A DNA stretch of 64,000 nucleotides, taken from NCBI GenBank assembly GCA_947589155.1, contig CANQBH010000004.1, positions 26,681 to 90,680 of the forward strand, read 5' to 3'. This DNA is from an uncultured Lachnospiraceae bacterium. GTDB taxonomy: Bacteria > Bacillota > Clostridia > Lachnospirales > Lachnospiraceae. Position 1 is the stretch's first letter; each line of letters opens with the position of its first letter. This document shows, piece after piece, positions 7,526-16,760 of the stretch. The position numbers and the translations under genes were made by a program. The notes below the pieces were generated by a model. The model worked only from the letters and a program-made list of their open reading frames with translations. It had not been told where the DNA came from and did not search any database.

Positions 7526-9964
7526 CTATTCTCCCATGATGATCTCTACGCGGCGTTCTTTTACGCCTTCTTCATATGGAATGATATTGCCGCTGACGTC
7601 TTTGCCGTCGACGGTCATGCGCGCGACGCCTTTTTCAACGCGCTTAGGATTTCGTACTTCGATCGTATAGCGGCATCCGCGGAAGGTCCGCTGAAGCGTG
7701 AAGTCGCCAAAGTCCGCCGGTACGCACGGATCGACGCTGAGCCCCTTGTGCGTCGGGTAGAGGCCGAGGATGTACTGGGAGACGTTGACAAAGGTCCATG
7801 CGGCCGTGCCGGTCAGCCAACTGTTCTTGGCTTCTCCGTGGCGAACGGCGTCTTTTCCTGCTACCATCTGCGAATAGACGTAAGGTTCCGTGCGGTGGAT
7901 CTCGCTGATGTCCTCGATATAAGCCGGACAGGTGCGGCGGTAGATCTCAAACGCGCGGCTGCCGCGGCCGATCACGGTCTCCGCGATCGATACCCAAGGG
8001 TTGTTGTGGCAGAAGATACCGGCGTTCTCCTTGTATCCCGGCGGATAAGAGGAGATCTCGCCGAGTTCGAGATGATAGCGCGTATAGGCCGGCTGCAGGA
8101 TCATAATGCCGTAGTCGGTGTCCAGATGTTTTTTGACGGAATCCATCGCCGTCTGCGCCATGCCGTTCTGCGTGCCGATACCGGCGAGAACGCAGAAGCC
8201 CTGCGGTTCGATGTAGATCTTTCCTTCTTCACATTCCTGCGAACCGACTTTGTCGCCGTTCGCATCGTAAGCGCGGAGGAACCATTTGCCGTCCCAGCCG
8301 TCTTTTTCCACGGCCTTTGTCATTTCCTGCGCCTCTTTGCGCGCGCGCGCCGCTTCGGCGGGATCGCCCGTCAGTTCGGCAAGCTGCGCGTATTCTTCCG
8401 CGTATTTGACGAACATGCCGGCGATGAAGACCGACTCGGCGACAGGGCCTTCGCTTGGGCCGAAGGTCTGGAAGGATTCGCCCGGATGCGCGGAGAAGCA
8501 GTTTAAGTTCAGGCAGTCGTTCCAGTCGGCGCGGCCGATCAGCGGAAGGCCGTGCGGACCTTTGTGTTCGATGATGTAATTGAGGGAGCGGCGCAGATGT
8601 TCCATCAGGGACGCCGCGTTGTTTTCGTCGTTGTCAAACGGCACGGTCTCGGAGAGGATGGTAAGGTCTCCGGTCTCGCGGACGTAAGCGGAAGTTCCGG
8701 CGATCAGCCAGAGCGGATCGTCGTTGAAGCCGCTGCCGATGTCGGAATTGCCCTTTTTGGTCAGCGGCTGGTACTGATGGTACGCGCTGCCGTCGGCAAA
8801 CTGCGTCGCCGCGATATCGAGGATACGCTCCCGCGCGCGGTCGGGGATCAGGTGGACGAAGCCGAGAAGATCCTGACAGGAGTCGCGGAAGCCCATGCCG
8901 CGGCCGATACCGGATTCATAATAGGAAGCGGAACGGCTCATGTTGAACGTCACCATGCACTGGTACTGATTCCAGATGTTGACCATGCGGTTCAGTTCCG
9001 GATGGTCGGAAGCGACGGTATATTTGTCGAGCAGGTTCTTCCAGTATTCCTGAAGCGCCGCAAACGAAGCGTCCACGGAAGCCGCGGTTGTGTAGCGGTC
9101 GAGAAGGAGGCGCGCCCGTTCTTTGTTGATCACGCCCGGGCTTTCCCATTTTTCGTCTTCCGGATTTTCGACATAGCCGAGCAGGAAGATAAAGTCTCTG
9201 GATTCGCCCGGCGCAAGCGTCACGTCGATCTGGTGCGCGGCGATCGGCGACCAGCCGCTCGCGACGGAGCCGGTGCAGCCGCCAAGTTCTACGGCCTGCG
9301 GACAGGACGCGTCGCGGTAAGCGCCGAGGAACTCGTCGCGGCTCGTGTCAAAGCCGTCGACCGGCGTATTTACGGAAAAGAACGCGTAGTGGTTCCGGCG
9401 TTCGCGGTACTCGCTCTTGTGATAGATCGTGGAGCCGTCGATCTCCACCTCGCCGATGGAGAGGTTGCGCTGGAAGTTCTTCATATCGTCGTCCGCGTTC
9501 CATAAGCACCATTCCACATAAGAGAATAAGGAGAAGGAGCGCGGCTTGTCGTCCTCGTTGCCGAGCGTGAGGCGGAAGACCTCGCAGCTGTCCTGCAGCG
9601 GAACGAAGGTCAGGAGAGAAGCGCGGATCCCGCGGAGTTTGCCGGTAATGCGGCTGTATCCGATCCCGTGGCGGCATTCGTAGGCGTCCAGCGGCGTCTT
9701 GGAAGGCTGCCATCCCGGGTTCCAGATCCCTTCGTCGTCTTTAATATAGAAGTAAGTGCCGTTGCAGTCCGCCGGAACGTCGTTATAGCGGTAGCGCGTG
9801 AGGCGGAGCAGTTTCGCATCCTTATAAAAAGCATAACCGCCGCCGGTGTTTGAGATCAGACGGAAAAAGTCGTTGCAGCCCAGATAGTTGATCCAAGGCA
9901 GCGGCGTCTTCGGCGTCGTGATCACATATTCCCTGTTGGTATCGTCGAAATAACCGAATTTCAT
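7526..9964 (-). CDS. cbp: cellobiose phosphorylase (GH94)
   Basis: 812 residues, matching the length of C. thermocellum cellobiose phosphorylase (811). The near-diagnostic segments [71 protein letters not shown] and [16 protein letters not shown] are all present. The catalytic acid is the second Asp of ADWNDC (about residue 483). Reaction: cellobiose + Pi gives alpha-glucose 1-phosphate + glucose, in the cytosol, saving ATP. The start has an AGGGAGGC ribosome site. It is the first gene of the leftward operon and is divergently transcribed from the LacI regulator, which probably controls both through the paired operators in the shared intergenic region. Confidence 0.96.
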   Translation of the reverse strand: MKFGYFDDTNREYVITTPKTPLPWINYLGCNDFFRLISNTGGGYAFYKDAKLLRLTRYRYNDVPADCNGTYFYIKDDEGIWNPGWQPSKTPLDAYECRHGIGYSRITGKLRGIRASLLTFVPLQDSCEVFRLTLGNEDDKPRSFSLFSYVEWCLWNADDDMKNFQRNLSIGEVEIDGSTIYHKSEYRERRNHYAFFSVNTPVDGFDTSRDEFLGAYRDASCPQAVELGGCTGSVASGWSPIAAHQIDVTLAPGESRDFIFLLGYVENPEDEKWESPGVINKERARLLLDRYTTAASVDASFAALQEYWKNLLDKYTVASDHPELNRMVNIWNQYQCMVTFNMSRSASYYESGIGRGMGFRDSCQDLLGFVHLIPDRARERILDIAATQFADGSAYHQYQPLTKKGNSDIGSGFNDDPLWLIAGTSAYVRETGDLTILSETVPFDNDENNAASLMEHLRRSLNYIIEHKGPHGLPLIGRADWNDCLNLNCFSAHPGESFQTFGPSEGPVAESVFIAGMFVKYAEEYAQLAELTGDPAEAARARKEAQEMTKAVEKDGWDGKWFLRAYDANGDKVGSQECEEGKIYIEPQGFCVLAGIGTQNGMAQTAMDSVKKHLDTDYGIMILQPAYTRYHLELGEISSYPPGYKENAGIFCHNNPWVSIAETVIGRGSRAFEIYRRTCPAYIEDISEIHRTEPYVYSQMVAGKDAVRHGEAKNSWLTGTAAWTFVNVSQYILGLYPTHKGLSVDPCVPADFGDFTLQRTFRGCRYTIEVRNPKRVEKGVARMTVDGKDVSGNIIPYEEGVKERRVEIIMGE

Positions 9965-9994
9965 TTTGTACAGCCTCCCTTTTTTGTTTGACTA

Positions 9995-10013
9995 AATTGC
10001 ACCCAATTGCACC
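9995..10013 (-). repeat. tandem 9-bp repeat in the cbp leader
   Basis: AATTGCACC occurs twice in direct orientation, exactly 10 bp apart, in the transcribed leader of the cellobiose phosphorylase gene, about 30-50 bp before its start. It could be an RNA or repressor contact, or chance. No paired hairpin is evident. Confidence 0.4.
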
Positions 10014-10029
10014 AAATCTTGCCCTATAA

Positions 10030-10045
10030 GAAAACGTTTAAGTAA
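10030..10045. promoter_or_regulatory. putative LacI-family operator, left copy
   Basis: GAAAACGTTTAAGTAA contains a palindromic AAACGTTT core with the central CG typical of LacI-family operators. It matches the right copy at 10215-10230 in 15 of 16 bases. It lies roughly 17-32 bp downstream of the predicted start of cbp transcription, where a bound repressor would block elongation or clearance. Confidence 0.7.
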
Positions 10046-10068
10046 AAGATGATAAAAAACATGGTTAA

Positions 10069-10097
10069 AGTATAAGGGATATTGTGTAATATTGCAA
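10069..10097 (-). promoter_or_regulatory. sigma-A promoter for cbp-GH5
   Basis: Read on the minus strand: -35 TTGCAA (10092-10097), a 17-bp spacer and -10 TATACT (10069-10074). This gives transcription from about 10062 towards the cellobiose phosphorylase gene. Confidence 0.75.
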
Positions 10098-10177
10098 TAC
10101 CCAAAAAATTTTTTATGCGAGAACCCTTGATTTTACTGGGGTTTTGAAATTATTACTCAAAGAAATGAAAAAAGCAC

Positions 10178-10206
10178 TTGCTATTTTAGGGAATATGCTG
10201 TATAGT
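10178..10206 (+). promoter_or_regulatory. sigma-A promoter for the lacI-type regulator and transporter
   Basis: -35 TTGCTA (10178-10183), a 17-bp spacer and -10 TATAGT (10201-10206). Transcription would start near 10213, directly in front of the right operator copy, which suggests autorepression. Confidence 0.75.
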
Positions 10207-10214
10207 GAAGATAC

Positions 10215-10230
10215 GAAAACGATTAAGTAA
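10215..10230. promoter_or_regulatory. putative LacI-family operator, right copy
   Basis: GAAAACGATTAAGTAA is the second copy of the element at 10030-10045, in the same orientation, differing at one base. It overlaps the first transcribed bases of the regulator operon. The roughly 185-bp separation could allow a DNA loop between the two copies (inference). Confidence 0.7.
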
Positions 10231-10276
10231 TCCTCGGCTTCAACGGACGTCGCTGATCGGAAGAAAGGAGAAGAAA

Positions 10277-11380
10277 ATGGTTTCCCTGAAAGATATCGCT
10301 TCCGAATGCGGCGTGTCGATCGCAACCGTCAGCAAGGCACTGAACGGGCGCAGCGACATCGGTGAAGAAACGAGAAAGCGGGTCGCCGCTGCTGCGGACG
10401 CCATGGGCTATGTACCGAACGCCGCGGCAAAGTCGTTGAAGACCGCGCGTACCTATAATATAGGCGTGCTGTTCGTCGACAAAGCAAACAGCGGCCTGAC
10501 GCACGACTTCTTCTCGCGGGTGCTGGACGCATTCAAAAGAGAAGTGGAGCGCTTCGGTTACGACATCACCTTCATCAGCGCGAACAAAGAGCGGCCGGGA
10601 AGGACGACGTATCTGGAGCACGCAAGGTTCCGCCGGTTTGACGGCGTGTGCGTCGCCTGTGTGGATTTTACGGATCCCGAGGTGCTGGAACTGGTACAGA
10701 GCGAGATACCGGTCATCACGATCGACCACATGTTTGAACACGCTTCGGCGGTGCTTTCCGACAACGTCGGCGGCATGAAGGATCTCGCGACCTACGTTTT
10801 TTCGCAGGGGCACCGCAGAGTCGCCTATATCCACGGCGAAAAATCAAGCGTTACTGCAAACCGCCTCGCATCGTTTTACCGCGTGGCGCAGAAGTTCGGC
10901 GTCGAAGTGCCGGACGCATATATAAAGGAAGCGGCGTACCGCAACACAAGGGAAGCCTACGAAAGGACGGCGGAACTTTTGGATCTGCCGGAACCGCCGA
11001 GTTGTATCCTTTATCCCGACGATTTTTCGGCGCTGGGAGGGATACGGGCGATCGGTGAACGCGGCCTGTCCATTCCGGACGACGTTTCCGTGGCGGGATA
11101 CGACGGATTGCGGCTCGGGCGGCATTTGAATCCGAGGCTGACGACGCTCTGGCAGGACACCGACAGGATCGGCCTGACCGCGGCGGAACAGCTCGTGCGG
11201 ATGATCAAAAATCCAAAGACGACGATGATGGAGCAGTATATGATCACCGGACATCTGTATCCGGGAGAGTCCGTGAAAAACCTCGCGGACGGCAAACAAC
11301 AAGATATAGATTTTGCGCAAGCAGATTTATATAACCAAGTAAACCAAGCAAAATATGCAAAGGGAGGAAATGCGAAGTGA
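10277..11380 (+). CDS. LacI-family transcriptional regulator of the cellobiose locus
   Basis: 367 residues starting at the ATG behind AAAGGAGAAGAAA. The N-terminal helix-turn-helix and hinge helix are clear (LKDIASECGVSIATVSKALNG, then GYVPNAAAKSLKT). A periplasmic-binding-protein-like effector domain follows (NIGVLFVD, VITIDHMFEH, DDFSALGGIRAIGERG, VAGYDGLRLG). After the usual end (TTMMEQYMITGHLYPGESV) there is an extra tail of about 35 residues rich in Q, D, A and N. The gene stands between two operator copies and divergent sugar genes, so it most likely represses both until a cello-oligosaccharide or similar sugar binds. Its stop overlaps the next start by four bases (GTGA), an unusual tight coupling of a regulator to a transporter. 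Confidence 0.92.
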   Translation: MVSLKDIASECGVSIATVSKALNGRSDIGEETRKRVAAAADAMGYVPNAAAKSLKTARTYNIGVLFVDKANSGLTHDFFSRVLDAFKREVERFGYDITFISANKERPGRTTYLEHARFRRFDGVCVACVDFTDPEVLELVQSEIPVITIDHMFEHASAVLSDNVGGMKDLATYVFSQGHRRVAYIHGEKSSVTANRLASFYRVAQKFGVEVPDAYIKEAAYRNTREAYERTAELLDLPEPPSCILYPDDFSALGGIRAIGERGLSIPDDVSVAGYDGLRLGRHLNPRLTTLWQDTDRIGLTAAEQLVRMIKNPKTTMMEQYMITGHLYPGESVKNLADGKQQDIDFAQADLYNQVNQAKYAKGGNAK

Positions 11381-12723
11381 AAAAGAAAATTGTCAGTTTA
11401 CTGATGATCGCAGCCATGGCGGCAACCATGTTTGCAGGCTGCGGCGGTAGTAACAGCGAAGGCTCAGACGCCGGAAGCAACGGAAGCGCAGGCAAAGTCC
11501 TGAACATCCAGTGCTGGAACGAGGAGTTCCGTACCCGTATCGAGGATCATTATCCTGACTATGAAAAAGTCAGCGATACGGAAGGTAAGATCGGTGACGT
11601 AACAGTCAACTGGATCATCACGCCAAGCGATGACAACGCATACCAGAACAATCTGGACCGCGTGCTGGAAGCACAGGAGAGCACGGATCAGGATGAGAAG
11701 ACGGATATGTTCCTGATCGAGGCCGATTATGCGCCGAAGTACATCGAGACGGACTATGTCCTTCCGCTCTCTGAACTCGGAATCAGCGACAGTGACATCT
11801 CCGAGCAGTACGATTACACGCAGAAGGTCGTAACCGATACGAACGGCAACTTAAAAGGCCTTTCATGGCAGGCTTGCCCGGGCGTTCTGTTCTACAACAG
11901 AGACCTTGCGACGGAAGTGCTTGGCACCGACGATCCGGACGCGGTTCAGGAAGCCGTTAAGGATTGGGATACGTTCGTTGCAACGGCAGAGCAGATGGCT
12001 GCAAAGGGCTATCACATGACGAGCAGCGTCAACGATACTTACCGTGTATATTCCAACAACGTAACTTCTAAGTGGGTAGAAGACGGCAAACTCAACATCG
12101 ACGACAACATCATGAAGTGGGTCGAAGACTCCAAGAAGATGGTAGACGCAGGACAGACGGCAACGCACGAACTCTGGTCTGACGACTGGAACAAGGGTAT
12201 GATGGAAGACTCACCGGTATTCTGCTACTTCGGACCTGCATGGCTTGTAAACTTCTCTATGCACGCTGACGAAGAAGGATCCGTTGGATACGCCGGCAAG
12301 TGGGGCGCATGCGAAGGACCTCAGGGCTTCTACTGGGGGGGTACTTGGATCTGCGCAGCAGCAGGTACCGACAATGCTGATCTGATCAAAGACATCATGC
12401 TGACGATGACCACAGACAAGGATGTTTTGAAGGAGATCGTAGAAAAAGACGACGACTTTGCCAACAACAAGACTCTGATGGATGAGATGGCAGAGACCGA
12501 TTACACCAGCAAGGTGCTTGGCGGACAGAACCCGCTTCCTCTCTATGCAAAGAATGTGGAAAGCCTCGACCTGTCAAATCTTTCACCGTACGATCAGGGA
12601 TGTAACGAAGAATTCCAGAACGCGATGAAGAACTACTTTGACGGCAACGCAACGCTTGATGAAGCGCTTGCATTGTTCAGGAAGGCTGTTGCTGAGAAAT
12701 ATCCGGATATTTCGGTAGAGTAA
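11377..12723 (+). CDS. ABC sugar-binding lipoprotein
   Basis: 448 residues with a GTG start. A lipoprotein signal is seen: KKK, then a hydrophobic stretch ending in the lipobox FAGC at C22, then a glycine/serine linker. The rest matches extracellular solute-binding proteins of family 1 (LNIQCWNEEFRTRI, NLKGLSWQACPGVLFYNRDLA, aromatic-rich sugar-contact segments such as GFYWGGTWICAA). It would capture beta-gluco-oligosaccharides outside the cell and hand them to the two permeases downstream; the substrate is inferred from the neighbouring phosphorylase and GH5. A hairpin with a T-run follows, which should give this binding protein more transcript than the permeases. Confidence 0.9.
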   Translation: MKKKIVSLLMIAAMAATMFAGCGGSNSEGSDAGSNGSAGKVLNIQCWNEEFRTRIEDHYPDYEKVSDTEGKIGDVTVNWIITPSDDNAYQNNLDRVLEAQESTDQDEKTDMFLIEADYAPKYIETDYVLPLSELGISDSDISEQYDYTQKVVTDTNGNLKGLSWQACPGVLFYNRDLATEVLGTDDPDAVQEAVKDWDTFVATAEQMAAKGYHMTSSVNDTYRVYSNNVTSKWVEDGKLNIDDNIMKWVEDSKKMVDAGQTATHELWSDDWNKGMMEDSPVFCYFGPAWLVNFSMHADEEGSVGYAGKWGACEGPQGFYWGGTWICAAAGTDNADLIKDIMLTMTTDKDVLKEIVEKDDDFANNKTLMDEMAETDYTSKVLGGQNPLPLYAKNVESLDLSNLSPYDQGCNEEFQNAMKNYFDGNATLDEALALFRKAVAEKYPDISVE

Positions 12724-12737
12724 GAGCAAACGCAAAA

Positions 12738-12789
12738 GAAAAGAGTCTGGCCTGCCTGCTTCGGCGTGAGGCGGGCAGGCGCTCTTTTT
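12738..12789 (+). terminator. intra-operon terminator/attenuator between binding protein and permeases
   Basis: The stem GCCTGCCTGC / GCGGGCAGGC (12750-12780) is extended outward by AAAAGAG pairing with CTCTTTT and ends in TTTTT. It lies inside the transport operon, so partial termination probably sets the ratio of binding protein to permease, as in maltose-type operons (inference). Confidence 0.8.
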
Positions 12790-12844
12790 GATTAAAAACG
12801 GGTGTTTTTAATGAAAAAGGGTAAAAACGCAGGGAGGTGGCATT

Positions 12845-13753
12845 GTGAAAAAGAAGAAGGGAAACAAGTACAATCGATGGGGCTGGTATTTCCTGATCCC
12901 GTTCCTGTTGGTCTATGTGGTCTTTCAGTTGATACCGCTCTTTAATACGATCTACAACAGTTTTTTTGAGCGCTACCGCACGGGACTGACATGGGTGGGA
13001 CCGAATTTCGTTGGCCTCGACAACTACAAGGAACTGCTGTCGCAGGGCGACCTTTGGGTCTATCTGAAAAATACGATGATCATGTGGGTGCTGGGCTTCG
13101 TGCCGCAGATTGCGGTATCGCTGCTCCTCGGCGCATGGTTCTCCGACAACCGTCTCCGCTTAAAGGGAAGCCGGTTCTTCAAGACCGTGATCTATCTGCC
13201 GAACCTGATCATGGCGTCAGCGTTTTCCATGCTGTTTTTTACGCTGTTTTCCGATAACGGGCCGATGAACTCCATTTTGATGAGCCTCGGTATCATATCC
13301 GAACCGTACAGTTTCTTCTCGCATGTGTGGTCGACGAGGACGCTGGTCGCCGTCATGAACTTCCTGATGTGGTTCGGAAATACGACGATCCTTTTGATGG
13401 CGGGCATGATGAGCATCGACACGTCCCTTTATGAAGCGGCCGAAGTGGACGGCGCGACGAGCACGCAGCGTTTCTTCAAGATCACGCTGCCGGTCCTCAA
13501 ACCGATCCTGATCTATGTGATGATCACATCGCTGATCGGCGGTCTGCAGATGTTCGATGTGCCGCAGATCTTAACCAACGGTACCGGCGAGCCGATGCGT
13601 TCTTCCATGACCCTGATCATGTTTTTGAATAAGCATCTGTTCAGCAAGAACTACGGTATGGGCGGCGCGTTGTCCGTATTGCTGTTCATTGTAACGGGCA
13701 TACTCAGTATCATCGTGTTTAAGGCGTCCGGTTATTCCATGGACGACGAGTAG
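12845..13753 (+). CDS. ABC sugar transporter permease 1
   Basis: 302 residues with a GTG start behind GGGAGGTGG. It is a MalF-type inner membrane subunit with about six membrane spans (first span WGWYFLIPFLLVYVVFQLIP). The conserved cytoplasmic EAA loop, EAAEVDGATSTQRFFKITLP, contacts the ATPase. It pairs with the permease encoded 12 bp downstream. No ATPase gene is present in the locus, so a shared MsmK-type ATPase elsewhere probably energises it, as is common in Firmicutes. Confidence 0.93.
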   Translation: MKKKKGNKYNRWGWYFLIPFLLVYVVFQLIPLFNTIYNSFFERYRTGLTWVGPNFVGLDNYKELLSQGDLWVYLKNTMIMWVLGFVPQIAVSLLLGAWFSDNRLRLKGSRFFKTVIYLPNLIMASAFSMLFFTLFSDNGPMNSILMSLGIISEPYSFFSHVWSTRTLVAVMNFLMWFGNTTILLMAGMMSIDTSLYEAAEVDGATSTQRFFKITLPVLKPILIYVMITSLIGGLQMFDVPQILTNGTGEPMRSSMTLIMFLNKHLFSKNYGMGGALSVLLFIVTGILSIIVFKASGYSMDDE

Positions 13754-13765
13754 GAGGTGAAGGGA

Positions 13766-14614
13766 ATGGAAACGAAAAAAGGATTGAATGTAAAAGCAAG
13801 ACGTGCCATTGCCTACGTCGTACTGATCGCGATCACGGTGCTGTGCCTGTTCTGGTTCTATGTGCTGCTGATCAATGCAACGCGTACCAACTCGCAGATC
13901 TCGGGCGGATTTTCCCCGCTGCCGGGCACGAATATGGCGAAGAACTGGGTCAACCTCTCGCACGGCACGCTGCCGATCTGGAGAGGCCTGCTCAACAGCC
14001 TGATCATCGCGACGGCGTCCGCGTTTTTGACGACCTATTTTTCCGCGATGACGGCTTACGCCATCCATGCGTACCGCTTCCGCGGAAGGAAATTCATCAG
14101 CACCTTTATCCTGATGGTCATGATGATCCCGACGCAGGTCGTAGCGTTAGGTTTCTTGGAACTCATCAACAACATGGGGCTGGACAACAGTTTTATCCCG
14201 CTGATCCTTCCGGCGGCGGCTTCTCCGGTCACATATTTCTATATGAAGCAATACATGGAAAGTTCCCTGCCGCTGTCCATCATCGAGGCGGCGCGGATCG
14301 ACGGCGCGGGAGAGTTTAAGATCTTCAACATCGTCGTTATGCCGATCATCAAACCGGCCATTGCCGTACAGGCGATCTTTGCTTTCGTAGCAAGCTGGAA
14401 CAATTACTTTACTCCGGCGCTGGTGCTGCACAGCGACAGCAAGAAGACGCTGCCGATCCTGATCGCGCAGCTGCGTGCGGCGGACTTCCTGAAGTTCGAT
14501 ATGGGGCAGGTGTATATGATGATCCTGTTCTCCATCCTGCCGGTCGTCGTTGTGTACCTGCTGCTCAGCAAGCAGATCGTATCCGGCGTTGCCGCAGGAT
14601 CCGTCAAAGGTTAA
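13766..14614 (+). CDS. ABC sugar transporter permease 2
   Basis: 282 residues. The ATG at 13766 is chosen because a full TAGGAGGTG ribosome site sits 6 bp before it; the upstream GTG lies inside that site. It is a MalG-type permease with about six spans and the EAA loop EAARIDGAGEFKIFNIVVMP. It is the last gene of the cellobiose-type uptake operon and is followed by a strong bidirectional terminator. Confidence 0.93.
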   Translation: METKKGLNVKARRAIAYVVLIAITVLCLFWFYVLLINATRTNSQISGGFSPLPGTNMAKNWVNLSHGTLPIWRGLLNSLIIATASAFLTTYFSAMTAYAIHAYRFRGRKFISTFILMVMMIPTQVVALGFLELINNMGLDNSFIPLILPAAASPVTYFYMKQYMESSLPLSIIEAARIDGAGEFKIFNIVVMPIIKPAIAVQAIFAFVASWNNYFTPALVLHSDSKKTLPILIAQLRAADFLKFDMGQVYMMILFSILPVVVVYLLLSKQIVSGVAAGSVKG

Positions 14615-14639
14615 AATCACATTTTGTGCTTTTCTCTAA

Positions 14640-14683
14640 AAAAATACCTCCCGGGGGAAGACCCTTCGGGAGGTATTTTTATG
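14640..14683. terminator. bidirectional intrinsic terminator
   Basis: AAAATACCTCCCG (14641-14653) pairs with CGGGAGGTATTTT (14667-14679), with A and T runs on the outer sides. It ends the rightward permease operon and overlaps the stop codon of the convergent DtxR-type gene. Confidence 0.9.
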
Positions 14684-15068
14684 CGCGGTCGAGAAGGCCG
14701 CTGTCCGTCACGGCGCGTTTGACCGCCGCAAAACTTTCCGGACTGATGACGTGCTCGATCCGGCAGGCGTCTTCTGCGGCGATCTCTTCCGGAACGCCGA
14801 GCGCCGTCAGGCTCTTTGAGATCAGTTCGTGGCGCTCGTAGATCATCTCGGCGATCCGCCGGCCTTCGTCGGTCAGATAGATGTAGCCCTGCTCGGTCAC
14901 GGTGATATGTTCCTTCTGCCGCAGGTTCTTCATCGCGATGCTGACACTGGATTTTTTGAAGTCCAGCGCGTTGGCGATGTCCACGGAGCGGACGACGGGA
15001 AGTTTCCGGCTCAGCAGAAGGATGGTCTCTAAATAATTCTCGGATGATTCGTTGACGAATGTTCTCAT
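14679..15068 (-). CDS. DtxR/MntR-family metal-dependent regulator
   Basis: 129 residues from the ATG behind AAAAGGAGGGCGTC; longer open frames upstream lack a ribosome site. The N-terminal winged helix is clear (ENYLETILLLSRKLPVVRSVDIANALDFKKSSVSIAM, LTDEGRRIAEMIYERHELI). The C-terminal dimer domain carries metal ligands in ERHEL and in CRIEHVIS. There is no SH3-like domain, as in short MntR-like members. It should sense Fe2+ or Mn2+ and repress metal uptake genes, but none are adjacent, so the targets are unknown. Confidence 0.9.
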   Translation of the reverse strand: MRTFVNESSENYLETILLLSRKLPVVRSVDIANALDFKKSSVSIAMKNLRQKEHITVTEQGYIYLTDEGRRIAEMIYERHELISKSLTALGVPEEIAAEDACRIEHVISPESFAAVKRAVTDSGLLDRA

Positions 15069-15146
15069 GACGCCCTCCTTTTCCCTTATCATATCATAAA
15101 ATGCGCGGGGCGGCCGCTCTTTTTTCGGTAAAATAAAAAAAGGCGC

Positions 15147-15175
15147 TTGACAGCGGCGCAGAAAAGGAGTAAAGT
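15147..15175 (+). promoter_or_regulatory. sigma-A promoter of cysK
   Basis: -35 TTGACA (15147-15152), a 17-bp spacer and -10 TAAAGT (15170-15175). The expected start is near 15182, just before the putative Rrf2 site. Confidence 0.75.
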
Positions 15176-15190
15176 ACAATTCATATAAAA

Positions 15191-15211
15191 CCTACTTAGT
15201 TACTGGGGATT
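15191..15211. promoter_or_regulatory. putative Rrf2 regulator operator at cysK
   Basis: CCTACTTAGTTACTGGGG plus ATT. Its reverse complement matches the element at 16761-16780 in front of metY except for one extra C and the last two bases. It lies at about +10 to +30, where binding would block transcription. Only these two copies were noticed in the window, and the rrf2 gene lies between them. Confidence 0.7.
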
Positions 15212-15252
15212 GCGAAAAGGGTAACGTATGGAAAAGAAGTAGGAGGTAAGAT

Positions 15253-16191
15253 ATGAGCGATATCAAGACAAGCGCAGTGGAACTGATCGGAAAAACGCCG
15301 ATCCTTCGGATCGACCGGTATGCAGAGGCGGCGTCGCTGAAAGGCGCGCGGCTGTTCGCAAAACTGGAGTATCTCAATCCGGCGGGTTCGGTAAAGGACC
15401 GCGTGGCATTGGCCATGATCAGCGACGCGGAAGAAAAGGGGCTGCTCAAAGAGGGCGGTACGATCATCGAGCCGACCAGCGGCAATACCGGAATCGGTCT
15501 GGCGGCGGTGGCGGCGGCCAGAGGCTATCGGACGATCATCACGCTGCCGGATACGATGAGCGTGGAACGCAGGAACCTTTTGAAGGCGTATGGCGCCGAG
15601 CTTGTGCTGACGGACGGCGCGAAAGGCATGAAAGGCGCGATCGCAAAGGCGGAGGAACTGCGGGAGCAGATCCCGGGTTCGATCGTGCTCGGCCAGTTCG
15701 TCAATCCGGCAAACCCGAAGGTGCATGAGACGACGACGGGGCCGGAGATCTGGTCGCAGACGGACGGTGAGGTGGATATCTTCGTCGCGGGCGTCGGCAC
15801 CGGCGGCACCGTGACCGGCGTCGGCCACTATCTGAAGAGCAGGAAAAAGGACGTGAAGATCGTCGCGGTGGAACCGGCGTCAAGCGCGGTGCTCTCCACG
15901 GGGCAGGCGGGCGCGCATAAGATTCAGGGAATCGGCGCGGGCTTTGTACCGGAGATTCTCGATACCGGCGTGTATGACGAGATCATCGCGATAGAAAACG
16001 AAGACGCGTTTGCGGAAGGCAAGCGGTTCGCCCTTGCCGAAGGCGTGCTGGTCGGCATTTCCTCCGGCGCGGCATTGAAGGCCGCGGCGATCCTTGCGGC
16101 GCGTCCGGAGAATGAGGGAAAGAACATCGTGGTACTGCTGCCGGATTCCGGCGACCGCTATCTGTCCACGCCTCTGTTTTCCGAAGAATAA
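15253..16191 (+). CDS. cysK: cysteine synthase A (O-acetylserine sulfhydrylase)
   Basis: 312 residues, the normal length. PLP-binding Lys is K48 in NPAGSVKDR. The substrate loop [10 protein letters not shown], the phosphate-binding [10 protein letters not shown] and the C-terminal GISSGAAL and [10 protein letters not shown] are intact. It makes L-cysteine from O-acetylserine and sulfide in the cytosol. It is first in a two-gene operon with an Rrf2-family regulator 26 bp downstream. No cysE (serine acetyltransferase) is visible in the window. The promoter carries a putative Rrf2 operator, implying control by cysteine status. Confidence 0.96.
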   Translation: MSDIKTSAVELIGKTPILRIDRYAEAASLKGARLFAKLEYLNPAGSVKDRVALAMISDAEEKGLLKEGGTIIEPTSGNTGIGLAAVAAARGYRTIITLPDTMSVERRNLLKAYGAELVLTDGAKGMKGAIAKAEELREQIPGSIVLGQFVNPANPKVHETTTGPEIWSQTDGEVDIFVAGVGTGGTVTGVGHYLKSRKKDVKIVAVEPASSAVLSTGQAGAHKIQGIGAGFVPEILDTGVYDEIIAIENEDAFAEGKRFALAEGVLVGISSGAALKAAAILAARPENEGKNIVVLLPDSGDRYLSTPLFSEE

Positions 16192-16217
16192 ACACGGCGG
16201 AGCCGGGGAGGTAAACG

Positions 16218-16655
16218 ATGAAAGTATCCACAAAAGGACGCTATGCGATCCGCTTTATGCTCGATCTTGCGATGCACGATACGGGGCTTCCGGTGCGCAT
16301 ACGGGATGTGGCGGCGCGGCAGGAGATCTCCGACAAATATCTGGAGCAGGTCGTGGCGACGCTGAACAAGGCGGGCTACGTCCGCAGCAGCCGCGGGCCG
16401 CAGGGCGGTTACGTCCTGACCCGCAGGCCGGCCGATTATACGATGGGAGAGATCCTGCGCCTGACGGAAGGGGACATGGCGCCGGTCGCCTGTATGGCGG
16501 ACGAGGTCAACCAATGCAAGCGGGCGGACAACTGCGTGACGCTGCGTTTCTGGAAACGGCTCGACGACGCGATCAGCGGCGTGATCGACCATACGACGCT
16601 GGCGGACCTGATGGAGGAAGAACTTGCCATGAGCGCCGACAATTACGTGATCTAA
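16218..16655 (+). CDS. Rrf2-family regulator, CymR-like position with IscR-like cysteines
   Basis: 145 residues with an N-terminal winged helix (MKVSTKGRYAIRFMLDLA, DKYLEQVVATLNKAGYVRSSRG, GGYVL). Unlike Bacillus CymR it has three cysteines, C92, C100 and C106 (ACMADEVNQC, NC). Their position and spacing resemble the [2Fe-2S] ligands C92/C98/C104 of IscR. Gene context (cysK before, metY after, shared operator at both promoters) argues that it controls cysteine and methionine synthesis, as CymR does. The combination suggests an Fe-S-sensing sulfur regulator, which is inference. A GGGGAGG ribosome site precedes it. Confidence 0.88.
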   Translation: MKVSTKGRYAIRFMLDLAMHDTGLPVRIRDVAARQEISDKYLEQVVATLNKAGYVRSSRGPQGGYVLTRRPADYTMGEILRLTEGDMAPVACMADEVNQCKRADNCVTLRFWKRLDDAISGVIDHTTLADLMEEELAMSADNYVI

Positions 16656-16681
16656 GGCGCGCGGCATAAGGGAAACAAAGA

Positions 16682-16713
16682 TCATCCGGAAATTTTCCGG
16701 ATGATTTTTTATT
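16682..16713 (+). terminator. intrinsic terminator after cysK-rrf2
   Basis: ATCATCCGGAAA / TTTCCGGATGAT inverted repeat followed by TTTTTTATTT. It separates the cysK-rrf2 unit from the metY promoter that follows within a few bases. Confidence 0.9.
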
Positions 16714-16719
16714 TCCCTA

Positions 16720-16748
16720 TTGACATCATGGGAAAAGTAGGATATAGT
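16720..16748 (+). promoter_or_regulatory. sigma-A promoter of metY
   Basis: -35 TTGACA (16720-16725), a 17-bp spacer and -10 TATAGT (16743-16748), both strong matches. The putative Rrf2 operator begins about 6 bp after the expected start site. Confidence 0.85.
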
Positions 16749-16760
16749 AATCGTATCGCA

